From contig JAHLJZ010000004.1 of the NCBI GenBank assembly GCA_025602915.1, positions 124,001 to 188,000 of the forward strand: 64,000 bases of DNA. Reading direction: 5' to 3'. The DNA is from Paraphysoderma sedebokerense (taxonomy: Eukaryota > Blastocladiomycota > Physodermatomycetes > Physodermatales > Physodermataceae). A program made the translations under genes and the position numbers. How positions within the stretch are numbered: position 1 is the stretch's first letter; each line of letters opens with the position of its first letter. Of the stretch, positions 50,105-62,336 are shown piece after piece. Under the pieces are notes generated by a model, which had not been told where the DNA came from, searched no databases, and worked only from the letters and a program-made list of their open reading frames with translations.

Positions 50105-51166
50105 TTAATTCATGTAAAGACTAGCTCTCCTTTTTCCTGTCAGTGTGCCTTCGCAGCTACCATTAACACCTTTTGTTTTGAAAGCGTCTGGTACGGTTCT
50201 TTCCCCAGTACATTTCTGTTCTGGCTCTGTACTCGGTCCATCAGATTGCGCCGCCCCCCATTGTCTAACTCTACTAATCTTCCAATTCATATCAAATACA
50301 GGTTGAACTAAACTCTGATTTCCGTATAGCCTATAACAATGCTCCTTGAGTTTAGCATAAACTATTCGATCTAGATCTTCAATCATCCAAATCACTCCGC
50401 TCAAATGACCAAATGACCAAGTTTTTGTTAATTTCTCGATCACCTGGTGTCGAATGATTGAACAAGGAATACTCCGTAGCAGAAGTAGCAAAAATTTTGC
50501 GAGATGATTGACACATTTTAATTGGGGATGTGGCGTTGAAGAATTGATGAGATGATCTAGGATTACAGTCAATTGCTTCGAATGAGTCCAAGAATGTATG
50601 TTATTTTGATGATTTGAAGTCGTAGTGTGCACTCCCGATGTCGGAATCGTATGATTCAGTTTTCTTTTTTTCGCATTCTGCACTTGACGATGATGATGGC
50701 AACAATTATCAACTTGTGTCGTCGGGGTCAATCTATCCTCACTGTAGGCCCATGATTCGTTACATCCTTTACATCCACTTTTGCCATTACCAAAACAGTC
50801 TTCACCGCCGACACATCTGACTAACCATGCAATGCTCTCGATTTTCCAATCTGAACTTACGAATTGAACAACCTTGGCCACTTGAGCAGCATCGAACTCC
50901 GTAGATAACCGATGAAGGTATGCGCAAATTGTTGACAAATTCGACTCTGTTCGAACCCATGAACTGAAGCAGGCATCATACATTGTATCCATTTCAGCAA
51001 GGGAGGCGGTAATATCGAACGAGGTGGTGGAACTCTTCCTTCGGTTGCGGCGAGAGCAGGCCTGGGGTGACGAGGGTATATGCCAAGAGGACCGGGACTT
51101 TACAGGCGCACACCCGGAATTATTCATATTAGAATTTGAGAAGAATGTGTTTTGAGAGTCGGACAT
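50105..51166 (-). CDS. Hypothetical protein, 353 residues, intronless
   Basis: A single frame with an ATG at 51166. I recognise no family. A Ser-rich start is followed by mostly helical sequence (SLAEMDTMYDACFSSWV, LINSSTPHPQLKCVNHLAKF). The middle holds a Cys/His cluster (CFGNGKSGCKGCNESW, then CCHHHRQ) that could bind a metal, and a nuclear-type basic patch (KKRKLNH). The tail is polar. Length and regular codon use argue for a real gene; the function is unknown. Confidence 0.65.
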   Translation of the reverse strand: MSDSQNTFFSNSNMNNSGCAPVKSRSSWHIPSSPQACSRRNRRKSSTTSFDITASLAEMDTMYDACFSSWVRTESNLSTICAYLHRLSTEFDAAQVAKVVQFVSSDWKIESIAWLVRCVGGEDCFGNGKSGCKGCNESWAYSEDRLTPTTQVDNCCHHHRQVQNAKKRKLNHTIPTSGVHTTTSNHQNNIHSWTHSKQLTVILDHLINSSTPHPQLKCVNHLAKFLLLLLRSIPCSIIRHQVIEKLTKTWSFGHLSGVIWMIEDLDRIVYAKLKEHCYRLYGNQSLVQPVFDMNWKISRVRQWGAAQSDGPSTEPEQKCTGERTVPDAFKTKGVNGSCEGTLTGKRRASLYMN

Positions 51167-52481
51167 GATTGATCAAGTAGTTTTACTGTTGAAGAAAGTG
51201 GGCAGCGGAAGAAAATATTCTAAGAACGATACTAGTTCTCCACAGTCACTGCAAATTTAATGTGCAAAGCGAGTGAGATGAAAAAAAATTTTTTGTGGCA
51301 GAGTAGAAAGGGGAGGGAATTCAAACTGCAGATTCAGGGTTAAAAGCGGAAACCTCAACATGTGAGATGTCGCAGAAGGGTGCCAAGGGGCAGACAAGGT
51401 TGCGTATAAAGCGACGTGCAAGAGGGGGCGGGCGTTGTATGAGAAACAGGAAACAATCGCTGCGATGGTTTATGCTCGTGATATAACTTGTAACAAGGTT
51501 TTGCACACCCGCATCTCGCACGGATCTGTTCCACCCCTCCCCTAGCATGTATTTATTCCACAATACTCGTACAACTGTGTCATCCCTCCAGTGGCCTCCA
51601 CTCGATATCGCTAATCCTCGTCAACGTCGTTTTTTTTTGCTCCCTCCCCGTACTGCAGCCTTCATTGTGCTCTGCGCGCAGAAAATCCGTATCTCATCAA
51701 GTCCTCACCTGCCGCGCAAACACAATTGAACTTGCAACGGAAATAGGCGCACGCGTCGCCCGCAAAAAGCGCTACAGATCAAGTCATGGATACCCCTCGC
51801 CGTTTCCTCAACACCAGCTTAATATATTGCGTTCAGTTTCATGACCAATACAATACGCAGCGCAACTATTCCAATTAACTCTCTGTACCGACTTTGGCTT
51901 ATTCGGCTTCGGCCATTTATTTCGAGGCTATCAAGGCATGATCGCATCGAACGCATCTTTGGATCGTATGCAGCCGCGCAGAACAGCCTCTGAGTGGTTC
52001 TAAGTTAATGCGGATTTTTAATGATTGCCATAAAGTGTTGCATTTTCATGTGATACCGCGCAATTTAATCCATATGGAAGATACAGCACCCAATTGTAGC
52101 ATCACAAAGTTTTTTGTAAGCATCAATTATTTTTGTGAGGCCGTCGCAGAGGCGACCACGGCAATGTTAGTTTCAGTATAGCATGACCCATAAAAATAAA
52201 AAATTGATGGACGAATAACTGCATAGTATGACTGATTTTGACTTCTGTGGCATTTCGTTATCCCAAGACTTGAACCATGAAGGAAGTCTAGATTGATGCA
52301 AGCTTTACCTGATTCATCGGAACTGGCGATTGCGTCTTTAAGCTTGGTGATGATGTTGCGGCAACTATCTTCCTTTTCAAGAGTCTATATAAAATCTATT
52401 GAAATCCTCCATCTTGATATGCTCAAACCCATCTCGTCGATACAGTGTTCATCTTATCTCAACTTATATTACAGAACATCA
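51167..52481. other. Intergenic, no clear gene
   Basis: About 1.3 kb. Short frames on both strands show no motif. The part nearest the hypothetical gene (51170-51800) is somewhat GC-richer. Some of it may be the 5' region of that gene. Confidence 0.4.
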
Positions 52482-53197
52482 TTACCAGCATCCAACCTGA
52501 CGTTGCTTATAATCCAGTCTCAAATTCTTTTCATCAAACAAATCTAATTCCTTAGATTTAGCCACAAAACGGTCCCAAGCAACTGGCTCCATATTTTGAC
52601 CATCCTTCGGGGCCGTCTTGGAAAGGAAATACAAGCAGTAGCTCTTGCTGAACGGAATAAGTCCATTACAAACGTACAATAAAGCGTTGTTTCCATCTTC
52701 TGTCATATCTAGAATTTGGTATTGTTCGTTACGTGAAAAGGCGTTACGATCGAGACGGAAGATTCCGGTGGTAGAAGGGAATCCAGTGAACTGTGTCAAC
52801 TTGGCGGAAGTGGAGGAAAGATCGCCAGTTGGGGATTTAAGTTTGCAATATGAAGTGACGGTACCAGTGATGGAAGAGGGTTCAACAGAGGTAGGATCGA
52901 CAGTAACATTCGAGGCCGAACAGAAACTGAAGAATAGTCCATGTTGAAGTGTCAGAAATTGGGCATTCTTCACGATTTCGCGAAAGTGAGTTAAGGATGG
53001 TCTTACCAGTCTTTGGTGAACATATCTTCAATAAAATCCGGAATATGGGCATACATGTACCATGTACCGGGTAATTGTTTAACGTCAAACGAAGGCAATT
53101 GATATTTCAAATCACAACGGCCGGTATTCAGCGACGCTGCCCGGCATGCCGCGATCAAGGCGTAGACCGACAAAAGGGAAAAGACGATTGATTTCAT
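52482..53197 (-). CDS. Secreted lipocalin-like protein
   Basis: Two exons, 53197-53007 and 52926-52482, give about 211 residues. A signal peptide (MKSIVFSLLSVYALIAACRA) is followed by the lipocalin first conserved region: GRCDLKYQLPSFDVKQLPG then TWYMYAHIPDF, with the invariant G-x-W as GTW. Further cysteines sit at the positions seen in apolipoprotein D/Blc-type lipocalins (CFCSAS, SYCKL, YVCNG, SYCLYF). Lipocalins are eight-stranded barrels that carry small hydrophobic molecules. The C-terminus is uncertain: a GTTGGA donor near the end could replace the last four residues. Confidence 0.75.
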
Positions 53198-53564
53198 TCT
53201 GGATGTTGCGAATGTGAAAAGATATCCTAGTCAGAGGGAATACCATCTTCTTTTATAGTCCACAGCTACTCTGTTGCTCGATCGAAACAGACTAACGGTG
53301 AAAAAACTTTCGTAATCGTCTCGGCACAAACCCGGTTATCTTGGTGTCTTCGCCTACTCTGTGCCGTAGCTAATGCTCTAAATAATTAGCTTCCTCCGTT
53401 CGATCGATCCAACTATTTCGATGAATACAACAATAATGGCAAGGTCATGCAAGTCGCCTCTTCCCGATATATTATAGGCATATCGATTATATCGACGGAG
53501 CTTAAAATTATGTTTCAGAGGTGTGATGATGGAGCCGCTCATAACCAGTGCCAAGAGGCAAAAA
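53198..53564. other. Intergenic: lipocalin promoter and PRL 3' flank
   Basis: No gene seen. Confidence 0.35.
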
Positions 53565-54314
53565 CTATAGACGGTCCAACGAACCGTTTCTTACTTTCTT
53601 TTCATTTTTCCCGTCATTCTTAACCCCTCCATTCACAGAATTCCTTCTAAATACGGTCATTACATTCTTCAACAAACTGCTACCCCTCCGCCTTTTGGGC
53701 TGATAATCGCTGCAGAATTCCAATAATTGATGTTTACTCTTAAAATTCGCTAAAAACTTCACTTGAGCTTTATTTAGAGCTCCTCTTCTGTGTTTCCGTA
53801 TTATTTCTATCGCATCTAATGTGTCAATATTGTGTTCTATGCATGCCAAAGCGACCAGTACCGGGGCACGTCCGACACCTGAAAGTTCACAAATGAGCAG
53901 TTAAGTCTGGGTCCAGGGCATTAATGATGAAGAAAGGTGGCAGAAAATACCGGATACACAGTGGACAGCAACAGTGGGACAGACTGATTCATTTTGAGCT
54001 TTTGTTGTTTCGCCTAAATTCTTTAAAAAGTCTATCCAATGTTTGACTTGTTCTGCGGTAGGGACAGTGCCGTCTTCGAATTTCAATTCGTCATGGACCG
54101 TTATTCCCATCTCTTCCAACTGCTTTGTCTCGTAATGATAAGAATCATCGGCAATCCGAAATATATGCTTAACATTGTACTCTTGAAAACGGGGAATGTA
54201 ATTTGGCAGTGTCTCATTTGATGGACAGTCGAGAATTAAGAAACGAAAGGGAGAGGTGGGAGTAGGTATGATGATGGATGATACCATCCCCGCGGGGGGT
54301 CTAGAGTGCGACAT
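53565..54314 (-). CDS. PTP4A: PRL/PTP4A-type dual-specificity phosphatase
   Basis: Two exons, 54314-53951 and 53878-53565, give about 225 residues (animal PRLs about 173). The family pattern is clear: FRFLILDCPSNETLPNYI, a general-acid region FEDGTVPT, and the catalytic loop VAVHCVSGVGRAPVLVALA, where Ala follows the Arg instead of Ser or Thr, the PRL hallmark. RKHRRGALNKAQ follows. Animal PRLs end in a CAAX prenylation box; here a basic tail (PKRRRGSS, VFRRNS) ends in LDRL with no CAAX box. The intron splits the catalytic loop. Confidence 0.92.
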
Positions 54315-54530
54315 GTAAGAGATATATCCGAGCTCAGATGCGAATAGAATTATTGGTGATGATGAGATGATGACGGAGAAATGTGCTGGTGGAACAGATC
54401 AAATTGATTTGAAATTAAACCGAGGCATGCCCTTCAACCAACTTCAAGTTACATGGCCCATAGAAAATCTTCGTTTTATTATATATAACCCTATTTATCA
54501 CCAGTCTATTTATTCCGATTAAATCGCATC
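54315..54530. promoter_or_regulatory. Bidirectional promoter between the PRL phosphatase and the FYR-domain gene
   Basis: 216 bp separate the two divergent start codons. A TATATATAA-like stretch lies at about 54479-54488, on the FYR-gene side. Confidence 0.45.
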
Positions 54531-56129
54531 ATGTCAGACGATAACCACTCACCGGGCATATCCCTCGAAATCTACAACAAGTTGCGAAATCAATTAGAAA
54601 TGGTGACAATGGTAACGGCCTTGTATATGGGTTTGGGCCCTGCACCAAAGTTGAGCTTTAACTAACTTCAACACAAATATAACGCAATTTTCTGTATTTG
54701 AATATCACTATTCTCTTAGAGTAATACACACTTGGCATCGGAATTAAAGAAAGCTAGACAGGATAAGGAGTCCGGCGTAGAGAATTCGACTAGCTCCACT
54801 CATTCGAATTCCAGGGCAAAGGTTCCCTTATAGATTCTGTAGATGAAACTATCTCAGGTATGCCGGAACTAACTACTGTTTTGTGTTACATTCCATTTTA
54901 GACGATAGAAGAATTATCCAAAGAATTATTTGAAGCGAGAAATATCATTCGAAGGCTCAAAATCGAACGAGAGTACGATAATGATATTTCTTTCCATTAT
55001 TTTATTTTTTTATATCTAAACATCCATATTTTTATTGTGCTTTTTAGTTTACTCCTGAAAGCTCTCGAAAAACACCGATCGGCCGCGAACTTTAGCTCGG
55101 ACGAAGAGGACGACTATGCCTGGCAGAACAAGTTAGGTCAGGAATTATAGTGCGATTTTCCTTTGGAAGCATCAACCCATTGGTTAAGCTACTTGCTTTT
55201 ATTAGATCGTCTGAAACGGAAACGGGCCATGATAGAAAGTCCCGAAACACCGACGTCAACTCTTGCTTCAATTCCAACTGAAACAACACCAACCTTGCAC
55301 ACGTTCCAAAACGATGCTACTTTATCGTCCAAATCCACAACCAAAAAGAGGCAAAGACGACCGAATCAAGTCAAAGTTGGGCCGAGAAAAGTTGTTATTC
55401 CTCAGGGATGCGACTTGGGGCCTGATGGCTATCCGACGCTTCCACTGGCGCTTGGTGTCCTCACAGTTGTGTCGCTAGGAACTGTAGTTTGGGATCGTGA
55501 AGGGTTTCACACTGAGAAATATATATGGCCTGTGGGATACAAAACTCGGCGGTTTGTACCTGCAACATTTGATTTATCAGACAAAAACCGCCATAATGCT
55601 GACCTTTTATGAATGTTACCGCAGAACATACTTTTCGATGATAGATGCTTCGTCGAGTACAGTTTATACGTCGGAAATTTTAGATGACGGAGACTCACCA
55701 TTATTCCGTGTGACTGCAGAGGACAACCCGGACGATCCAATCACGGCCAGCTCGTCGACTGCCTGCTGGTCTCGAGTGATGAAGGAAGCACATGCAGTTA
55801 GAAATCAGCCCCACAGTGCGTCAGCTTCTGGACCAGAGTTTTTCGGATTGTCGTATCCTTTGGTTGCTTGGATGATTCAAGGGCTGGATTCTGTAGATAA
55901 GTTGGAAAAGTACACCCCTCAGGAGTTTGAAATCTCTACAAATTCGGGTCGGAAGAAGGGGAGAGCAGCTAAAGACAAGACGGAGACTGGAGACAGCAAC
56001 GAGGTGGTGACGGCGGAGGGATCTGTCGATGAGGAAGCGAATGGCGATGGGACTGAGGTTGAGGACGAGGGGGAAAGCAACCTGAATAGTGTGTATGTAG
56101 AGACTGATGCGGACGAGAGTATTTTGTGA
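54531..56129 (+). CDS. FYRN/FYRC-domain nuclear protein (TBRG1-like)
   Basis: Six exons, 54531-54611, 54720-54821, 54902-54972, 55048-55136, 55206-55551 and 55625-56129, give about 397 residues. An N-terminal coiled coil (YNKLRNQLEMVTM, ELKKARQDKE, LSKELFEARNIIRRLKIER) and a basic patch (KKRQRRPNQ) precede the FYRN segment (LGTVVWDREGFHTEKYIWP, VGYKTRRTYFSMID) and the FYRC segment (YTSEILDDGDSPLFRVTAED, SGPEFFGLSYPLVAWMIQGL). The spliced junction between exons 5 and 6 sits inside FYRN and restores the motif. This order matches TBRG1-like proteins; FYR domains occur in chromatin proteins such as MLL and some fungal remodeller subunits. The C-terminus is acidic. A chromatin role is inferred. 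Confidence 0.85.
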
Positions 56130-56247
56130 CCCATTGCAATTCCATCGTAAGAATCAGCCAGTGAACGTACGGGTGAACGGGTGAACGAAGCGTCAATTTG
56201 CAAAATTGAAATTCCTCCAGGACAGACATCATCGCTCGCCATCACAG

Positions 56248-58477
56248 ATGCCGTCGAACACAGTCCCGGTTGCATCCATGATGAAGCCTGCAAACAAACT
56301 GCCCCCCACGAAGCCGCCATTCCTGCCGCCGCCGGACCGTCTCGTCAGAACTCCCCCGCAGTGGATATTCTCCAAGGAAGAGCTCATGAACTGTCCCAGT
56401 GCTCGCAGGGGAATGACTCCGACAGACATAAAGTACCGCACTCAAAAGGGCATCTCCATAATACATCAGATTGCCCAGTATCTGAGAGAGTATGTTGTTG
56501 CTTTTCAGCATCTTTTATTTGTATTTGGATGGAAAATCAATTCCGTCCTGCTTCTCCATCCTTGCGACTTCCTTCCTCTCCACGATTTCAATACCGCTGT
56601 CTTAACCATTAACAATGTGCTCGGCTACCATCGTTCAACATAAACAGACCTCAAGTAACTATAGCTACTGCTTCAGTCTTTTTCCATCGATTTTTCATGC
56701 GAGTCGCTTTCCAGGATCATGAGTTCAAGGTACTTTTCAATCAAACATTCAGCCTCACTTTCCAATTGAGGCCACCATCCTGTGTAGCATGCTTGTAATC
56801 ATGAGAATTCATCGTTTTTGTTATTTCTTTCTGCATTTCCTATACCATCTGCGAACGGAAAATAGGAAGTCGCACCAGCATGTCTGTTTCTGGCTTCAAA
56901 GATCGAAGAACACTGGGTTAGAATGGACAATTTTTCCCCTGCTGTCGCTAAAATTGTTGGCAAAATTTCAAATCCCTCGCCCGAAGATCTAAAAAGGTGG
57001 CGGAATTGTACATTTCGGCATGAGGAGAATATCCTCAAAATATGCACATTCGACATGTCCGTTGAACACCCGTACAGAAGTGCGATCGAGATTTGCGAAC
57101 TTATAGACAGTGATCAGTATAGTGATGTTGCCAAATGCGCTTGGTTTTTGATAAATGATAGGTAGGTTTGGGGGTTGAGCTATGGCGGTCTTTTCCGTTG
57201 ATTTAACGGTTTAAACTTGCGCTTTTGTTATTTCCAATTCTCTACTCGATTCTGCTCGCTTGGGTCGTCCATCGTTATTGAATCGTCCTTGCACTCAGTT
57301 ATACGCAGCCGCTTTGTTTGATGTATCAGCCGCAAGCGATAGCCGCAGCCGCCCTCAAGCTTGCTTCGGAAGCTACAGGAATACCGCTGAAACTGCGGGA
57401 CACTGATGAACTCAGGGCTTTGATTATTCGGCGTGGGATAAAAACCGAGGAAGAATTGAAAAATCTGAGTTCCATTGATCATATAACTTATTTAGACTTG
57501 TTAAAAGTCACAGCGGAGGAATTACGTGGTAATCCGTCAATGACTGTTACCTTTGACATCTGCTTGCTCAATTGTCTAATTTCATGCATGCTTTATGTTT
57601 GGCTGTCACAGCATGCGCGGACGACTTAGCCAATACCGTCATAACTTTCAACAAATTTTCATATCAATCCCCTACACCTTATAGCCAATCACCAGATGGA
57701 ATTGATGGTGTAAAGCAGGCGAAACCGGAGAAACGGAAAATAACTTTATCTTCCTATACCAAAAGGAAAGTGACGACAGATACAGATAGCAAGTCTGAAT
57801 CAGTGTCAGAGGCTGTTTCACCTGAGAATTCTACAGCGAGTTTGTATTTGATTCACTTGTTGGGCGAACATCCATATTTTATGTTTTCTAACAACCCATG
57901 TTGCCTATTAGGTACTCCTCCAGTGTTATCTGGTAATTTTCTCTATTCTTTTTCTCTTAATTTGGCTGGTTCCTTATCTAGTATTTCTTTTTCTGTGTCA
58001 GCCACTTCCCCGACTGATTCGGCTAAACTAGAATCGCCTAATCCCACGGCCGACCATATAGAACATTCGTCCACCTCCAAACTCGAACCCACATCACCTA
58101 CAGCTCCACTCCCACCAGACACACAATCTCAATCTATTTATTCTGCAGATTCACAAAACATAACAAACTCACAGTCGCAATCACAGCAAAATCATCACTC
58201 TCAAAACTCGCGAACACACTCCCAAATGCAACCGTCGTCTCCTGTGAGGAAACGAAAAAGAGAAGAAGTGATTAAAGAAGAAGGTGAAATTGGGGATAGC
58301 GAAAGTTCACCTTCCATCGACAACCAACACGAAGACATGAGTGATCAAGACCGGAAAAAAATTCGGTTAGATAAGAACGACCAGATCGATTCTACGAAGT
58401 CGCGGTCCAGGTCGGTGGAAAAAGGACTGGAAAAGGGCGAAGAAGAAGCAGAACCCGAGGAAGGAGAACTTGTATAA
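56248..58477 (+). CDS. Transcriptional cyclin (cyclin K/T-like, P-TEFb type)
   Basis: Seven exons: 56248-56489, 56648-56729, 56866-57161, 57299-57528, 57612-57839, 57912-57932 and 58002-58477, about 524 residues. The first cyclin box shows WIFSKEELMNCPSARRG, TIATASVFFHRFFMR and ACLFLASKIEEHWVRM; the second shows YTQPLCLMYQPQAIAAAAL. This is the C/K/T cyclin pattern, whose members activate Cdk9- or Cdk12-type kinases on the Pol II tail. The Ser/Gln-rich C-terminal half ends in basic-acidic repeats. The last two introns (72 and 69 bp) are inferred: both are multiples of three and stop-free, so read-through would also be open but would insert hydrophobic, intron-like sequence. Confidence 0.88.
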
Positions 58478-59017
58478 ATATTTGTGGGTTGTAAACTCAC
58501 ACCAATTATTACTTTTCACCTTTTTTTTAACTTTCCTGATACATTTCAAAAACAAAAATCATGATTCTCAGTTGGAGATTGTACGGATAACCTCTGGATA
58601 CGTATGAGATATTTTGTATAACCACTTCTCTTTTCTTTGAATCCATGACAATGGATCGCTGTACTTTGGCTTTGTTCTAAGCCAGGCGAGTAACATGGTG
58701 TTCTGTCGTGACTCTAAATTGATATGGGATTTATAACGAACAAAATCTTGTAAAATAAATGTGTATGTGGGTTTAATAAATGTTGAAAAATACAATCATC
58801 AAATTACTTTGTTTAACGTCGATTTAAATTTTGGACTTTTGTATTTCATTGTTTCATAAAGTTTTGTACAAAAAAAGTGCATATACAAGTAACAGGAGTC
58901 ATCTCCTATTCTAGTGATACAAGCCGCCAGAACAAAAAACTTGATTAATACACAATACCAGCATGTTGGTTTTAACGGGTTCAGTGCCATCATTTGAATT
59001 CTGTACTTTCTTGCAAT
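58478..59017. other. Intergenic between convergent genes
   Basis: Shared 3' flank of the cyclin and TAF4 genes, AT-rich. No gene seen. Confidence 0.4.
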
Positions 59018-61344
59018 TTACTTTTCTTTGATCATTGCCCAATTTCGTAACACATTTTTCCCGACACCATGTGCATTCCATTTACCTTTTCCCAAGTTCA
59101 CGATACCGTCGTTCTCGAGTACTATCAACGCATCTTTGATTGTAATCCTACTCTCTTTTTGACCGGCACCGAATCCGGGTAACGTTGTTTTATTTTTTCC
59201 CATCGCACTTGATTTTTTGATAGCAGCAGGTGTTGACATTGTTCGTTTGATTCCTGTACCGGTTTTACTTTTCGCACTAGACCCAGGACCGGTGGTAGCT
59301 GATGGTCCGGGAGTCATGGCGGTAGAGGAGGTACCTGTGCCACCCAACATCCATGATTTTGCGACACCGCCGGCAGCCATAAGTGCTGTAGAATTTGTCA
59401 TTCGTTTACGGACTTCTTCTGACATATTACGGTGATCTGCGGCAGTCAGGTATGGTTGATCGGCTTGTTTTTTCTTTGATTTTGTCGTCGACGATGGTGC
59501 TGTAGATGAGGTCTCTGTGGGGTCGAGTAATATCTGTTTTGATTCCTGTCGCTCGCGGTCGTACCGCTCAATCAAAGAGATTTGTTTCTTCGGATCATTC
59601 TGCAGCCGAATGTCATACAATATATTATTGAGGTCTTTCTTGGCACGGGACGTAGATAATCCGGATGGATGTAACAATTTCTGTTGTGTTACAAAGGAAT
59701 TGTATAGTGATTTTGATGATCGATGATTCGACATGGTGATCATTTGTGAAAGGAGAGTCCGTAGACGGTATTGTAGCGATAACGCCAGATAATAGGATGC
59801 TTCAGTCGAGATTTTGAGATTACTCGACGCCGCTAAAAAAATGTACCACGTAAATAACAGCGTCGATCAGAGGATATTCCACGAAAAGTAAAGCATACCA
59901 GCTTTTTCCATTTTCTCCTTGATAATCCTTAGCGCGACAAACAGTTTTTCCACCGAATACACATCTCCGCCTTCTCTTGACGTCAGTTGTCCAAGAAGTG
60001 CTTCATTATCCCTCATAATCATCTCTTCCTCATCTTTCAGATTCACACCACCATATTTAGTGACATCCATTAATGATTCGGTATCCATCAACGTTACATC
60101 GGTGTCATGCGGTGTACCTGGCAAATTCGGCCGTGGGAAAGGAGTAGCAAATTGGGATTGGGAACCACTTTGACGAAAACTCGACGGTGTTGACAATGCG
60201 GAGTAAGGTGGGCCGGGTCGCGGACGCTTTATTTGAGTTGGTCTGACAGACGATACACCAAAGATACGGGTAATCACCAGTTAGCTTCCAACAAAGAGCA
60301 TCCGTGCGAAACCTAAGACACAATCGCATGAACTATCAAAAAATACATTGGCTTCAAAACTTACCCAGTACTATCCGGCGGTCTCTTCTTGGCGGTAGTG
60401 GAAGCCGATGGTGTCCGTTGAATAGCAGGAGTCGTTTTCGGGGTTGGCGGTTTAATCGTGGAAAGCATCTGAAACTGCGTCGTCCCCAGTAATTCCTTTG
60501 CTTTTGCTAAAAACTCTTCATTGGTAATTTTACCCGACTGTATACAACAGAGAATCATTAGTACATTGATGTCAAAGGAAGGCGAATCATCCAACTTTAA
60601 ACATACCTGATACTGGCCATGATACTCTGTCATTTTCAGTTTTGTCTCTGGAGTCAATTGGGATAAAATTGAGTCATATCGACCTACAGATTAATTAACA
60701 AGTCCAAATCAGGCATACGCTCAACTTTCAATTGAACAAACTCAGCAAAAATCAACCGTACCGGTACTAGCTGTTGCAGATGACGGCCTAAAACCGGGCA
60801 TATTCGGCATATTAGGTCTTAAAAACTGCATAGAAGTCGGAGGTCGCAGATACGGGTGATTAGAAATCATCATCTGGGTTGCCATGGGTATATACGAATT
60901 TGATTGAAATACGGGATTATTAGCTCCAGATGACGATGGTTGAGATGAATTAGATGATGATGATGTAGGTACAGCGGATGATGTTGAGTTTTGTCTTTTT
61001 ATATTAAAATCAGATGAAGATGTTCCTGTCGATGACGGTGCCGGGGCTGTATTCATTCGTTTCAACGGTGGTTTTCCATTTTGATTTGAATTTTGTAGTG
61101 ACTCGAGGGCTAAAGCCGCAGATGAGAATCCAGATGATTGCGGTGTGCTTGGGATATTAGAGGTTGGAAATAAAAGAGAATTGCTATTGAGAAGGGCATC
61201 AAGGTCGATATCCAGCGATGTGTCGATTTGAATTTCGCCACTTGCGACGTCGTTTGAAATCTGCTGTAAAGTGTCGGCCGTAGAAGGATCCAAATCAGCA
61301 AAGATCTCTGCAAGGGACCGCTGATTTGGGTTGTTGTCTGCCAT
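59018..61344 (-). CDS. TAF4: TFIID subunit TAF4
   Basis: Five exons, 61344-60762, 60683-60607, 60537-60365, 60242-59899 and 59832-59018, give about 663 residues. The N-terminal half is low-complexity Ser/Asn/Pro. A short helical segment (SGKITNEEFLAKAKELLG) follows. The histone-fold-like region typical of TAF4 starts at MDVTKYGGVNLKDEEEMIM and continues KEKMEKAAASSNLKIS, YYLALSLQYRLRTLLSQMI. The conserved C-terminal domain includes TAADHRNMSEEVRKRM and ends with RITIKDALIVLENDG. TAF4 pairs with TAF12 and scaffolds TFIID. Confidence 0.9.
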
Positions 61345-62336
61345 ATTTTTGTATGTATTTTTGTGGGCAGTTTATGTATTTGACCAAAAGTTGAAACCGT
61401 GTTTATTATCCTCTGGCCAAATTTATCACGTGACTGAGACTGAATAACATTCACTAGTGGTCAAAGAGGAAAATATATGTTACAAATAGAGGATTGCTTA
61501 TAAGGCGACATTAATGATAGCCACTTCGAAACTGGAAATGACTTGATAGAATGATTTTTATTTTTTGTAATAACACGATGCTTCTTTCCCGCAGAGCAAT
61601 TATGGTATATTTTTTCAAATCAACCACAGAATATGAATCAGGTGAATTGCTATGAATTCCTTAGCTTATTAGTCTGGTTTTAACTTGGACTTCCTGAGCA
61701 ATGATAAATCAACAAAACGCGTTTGATACGAACCGTTCAGATTTCTTAACCAAAACCAAGGATTTCCAAGCATTGAACTATAGCGATTTCAAAACTTTCG
61801 CATTTGGCGCAACACAATGCTATATATCGTTATGCCCAGACCATAGTGAGGAGGTATGCCAACACTGGAACTGAGCTTTCTGCACTACGAATAATACTAA
61901 CGCACTGACAACGAACTCAAGAGATACCACTCATATTTGACAAATACTATATTACAAATTACGAGGTCGGAGAAAAAAATACAATTGCCATGGTACAAGC
62001 AAAAAAATAACATCTAAAGCGATAAACAAAAATTCATGCTTATCAAAAAACATCTCATATCCAATCGAAAACGTCTACTACGTTACTTGTCTTTTGCGAT
62101 TCGCAAATTGTTCGAATCTGCATTAACATATCTGAACTCCCAAAGCAAAAGAAACTAACGAGTTATAAATTGGGTATAAATAAGAGATACGAAATGATTG
62201 AATTACGGCATCGCTGTGTTGATTTCTTGGTAATATGTGATACAATTACACATGACTTCCCAATTTTGTTTAATGAAAAGGACAGATGAAGAAAACGGAT
62301 TGATCAAGGTGTTGAGACGGAGGTAGTCAATCATAT
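61345..62336. other. Intergenic, AT-rich, no clear gene
   Basis: Nearly 1 kb of AT-rich sequence between TAF4 (5' side) and the Ssk1-like gene (3' side). No coding frame or repeat stands out. Confidence 0.4.
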
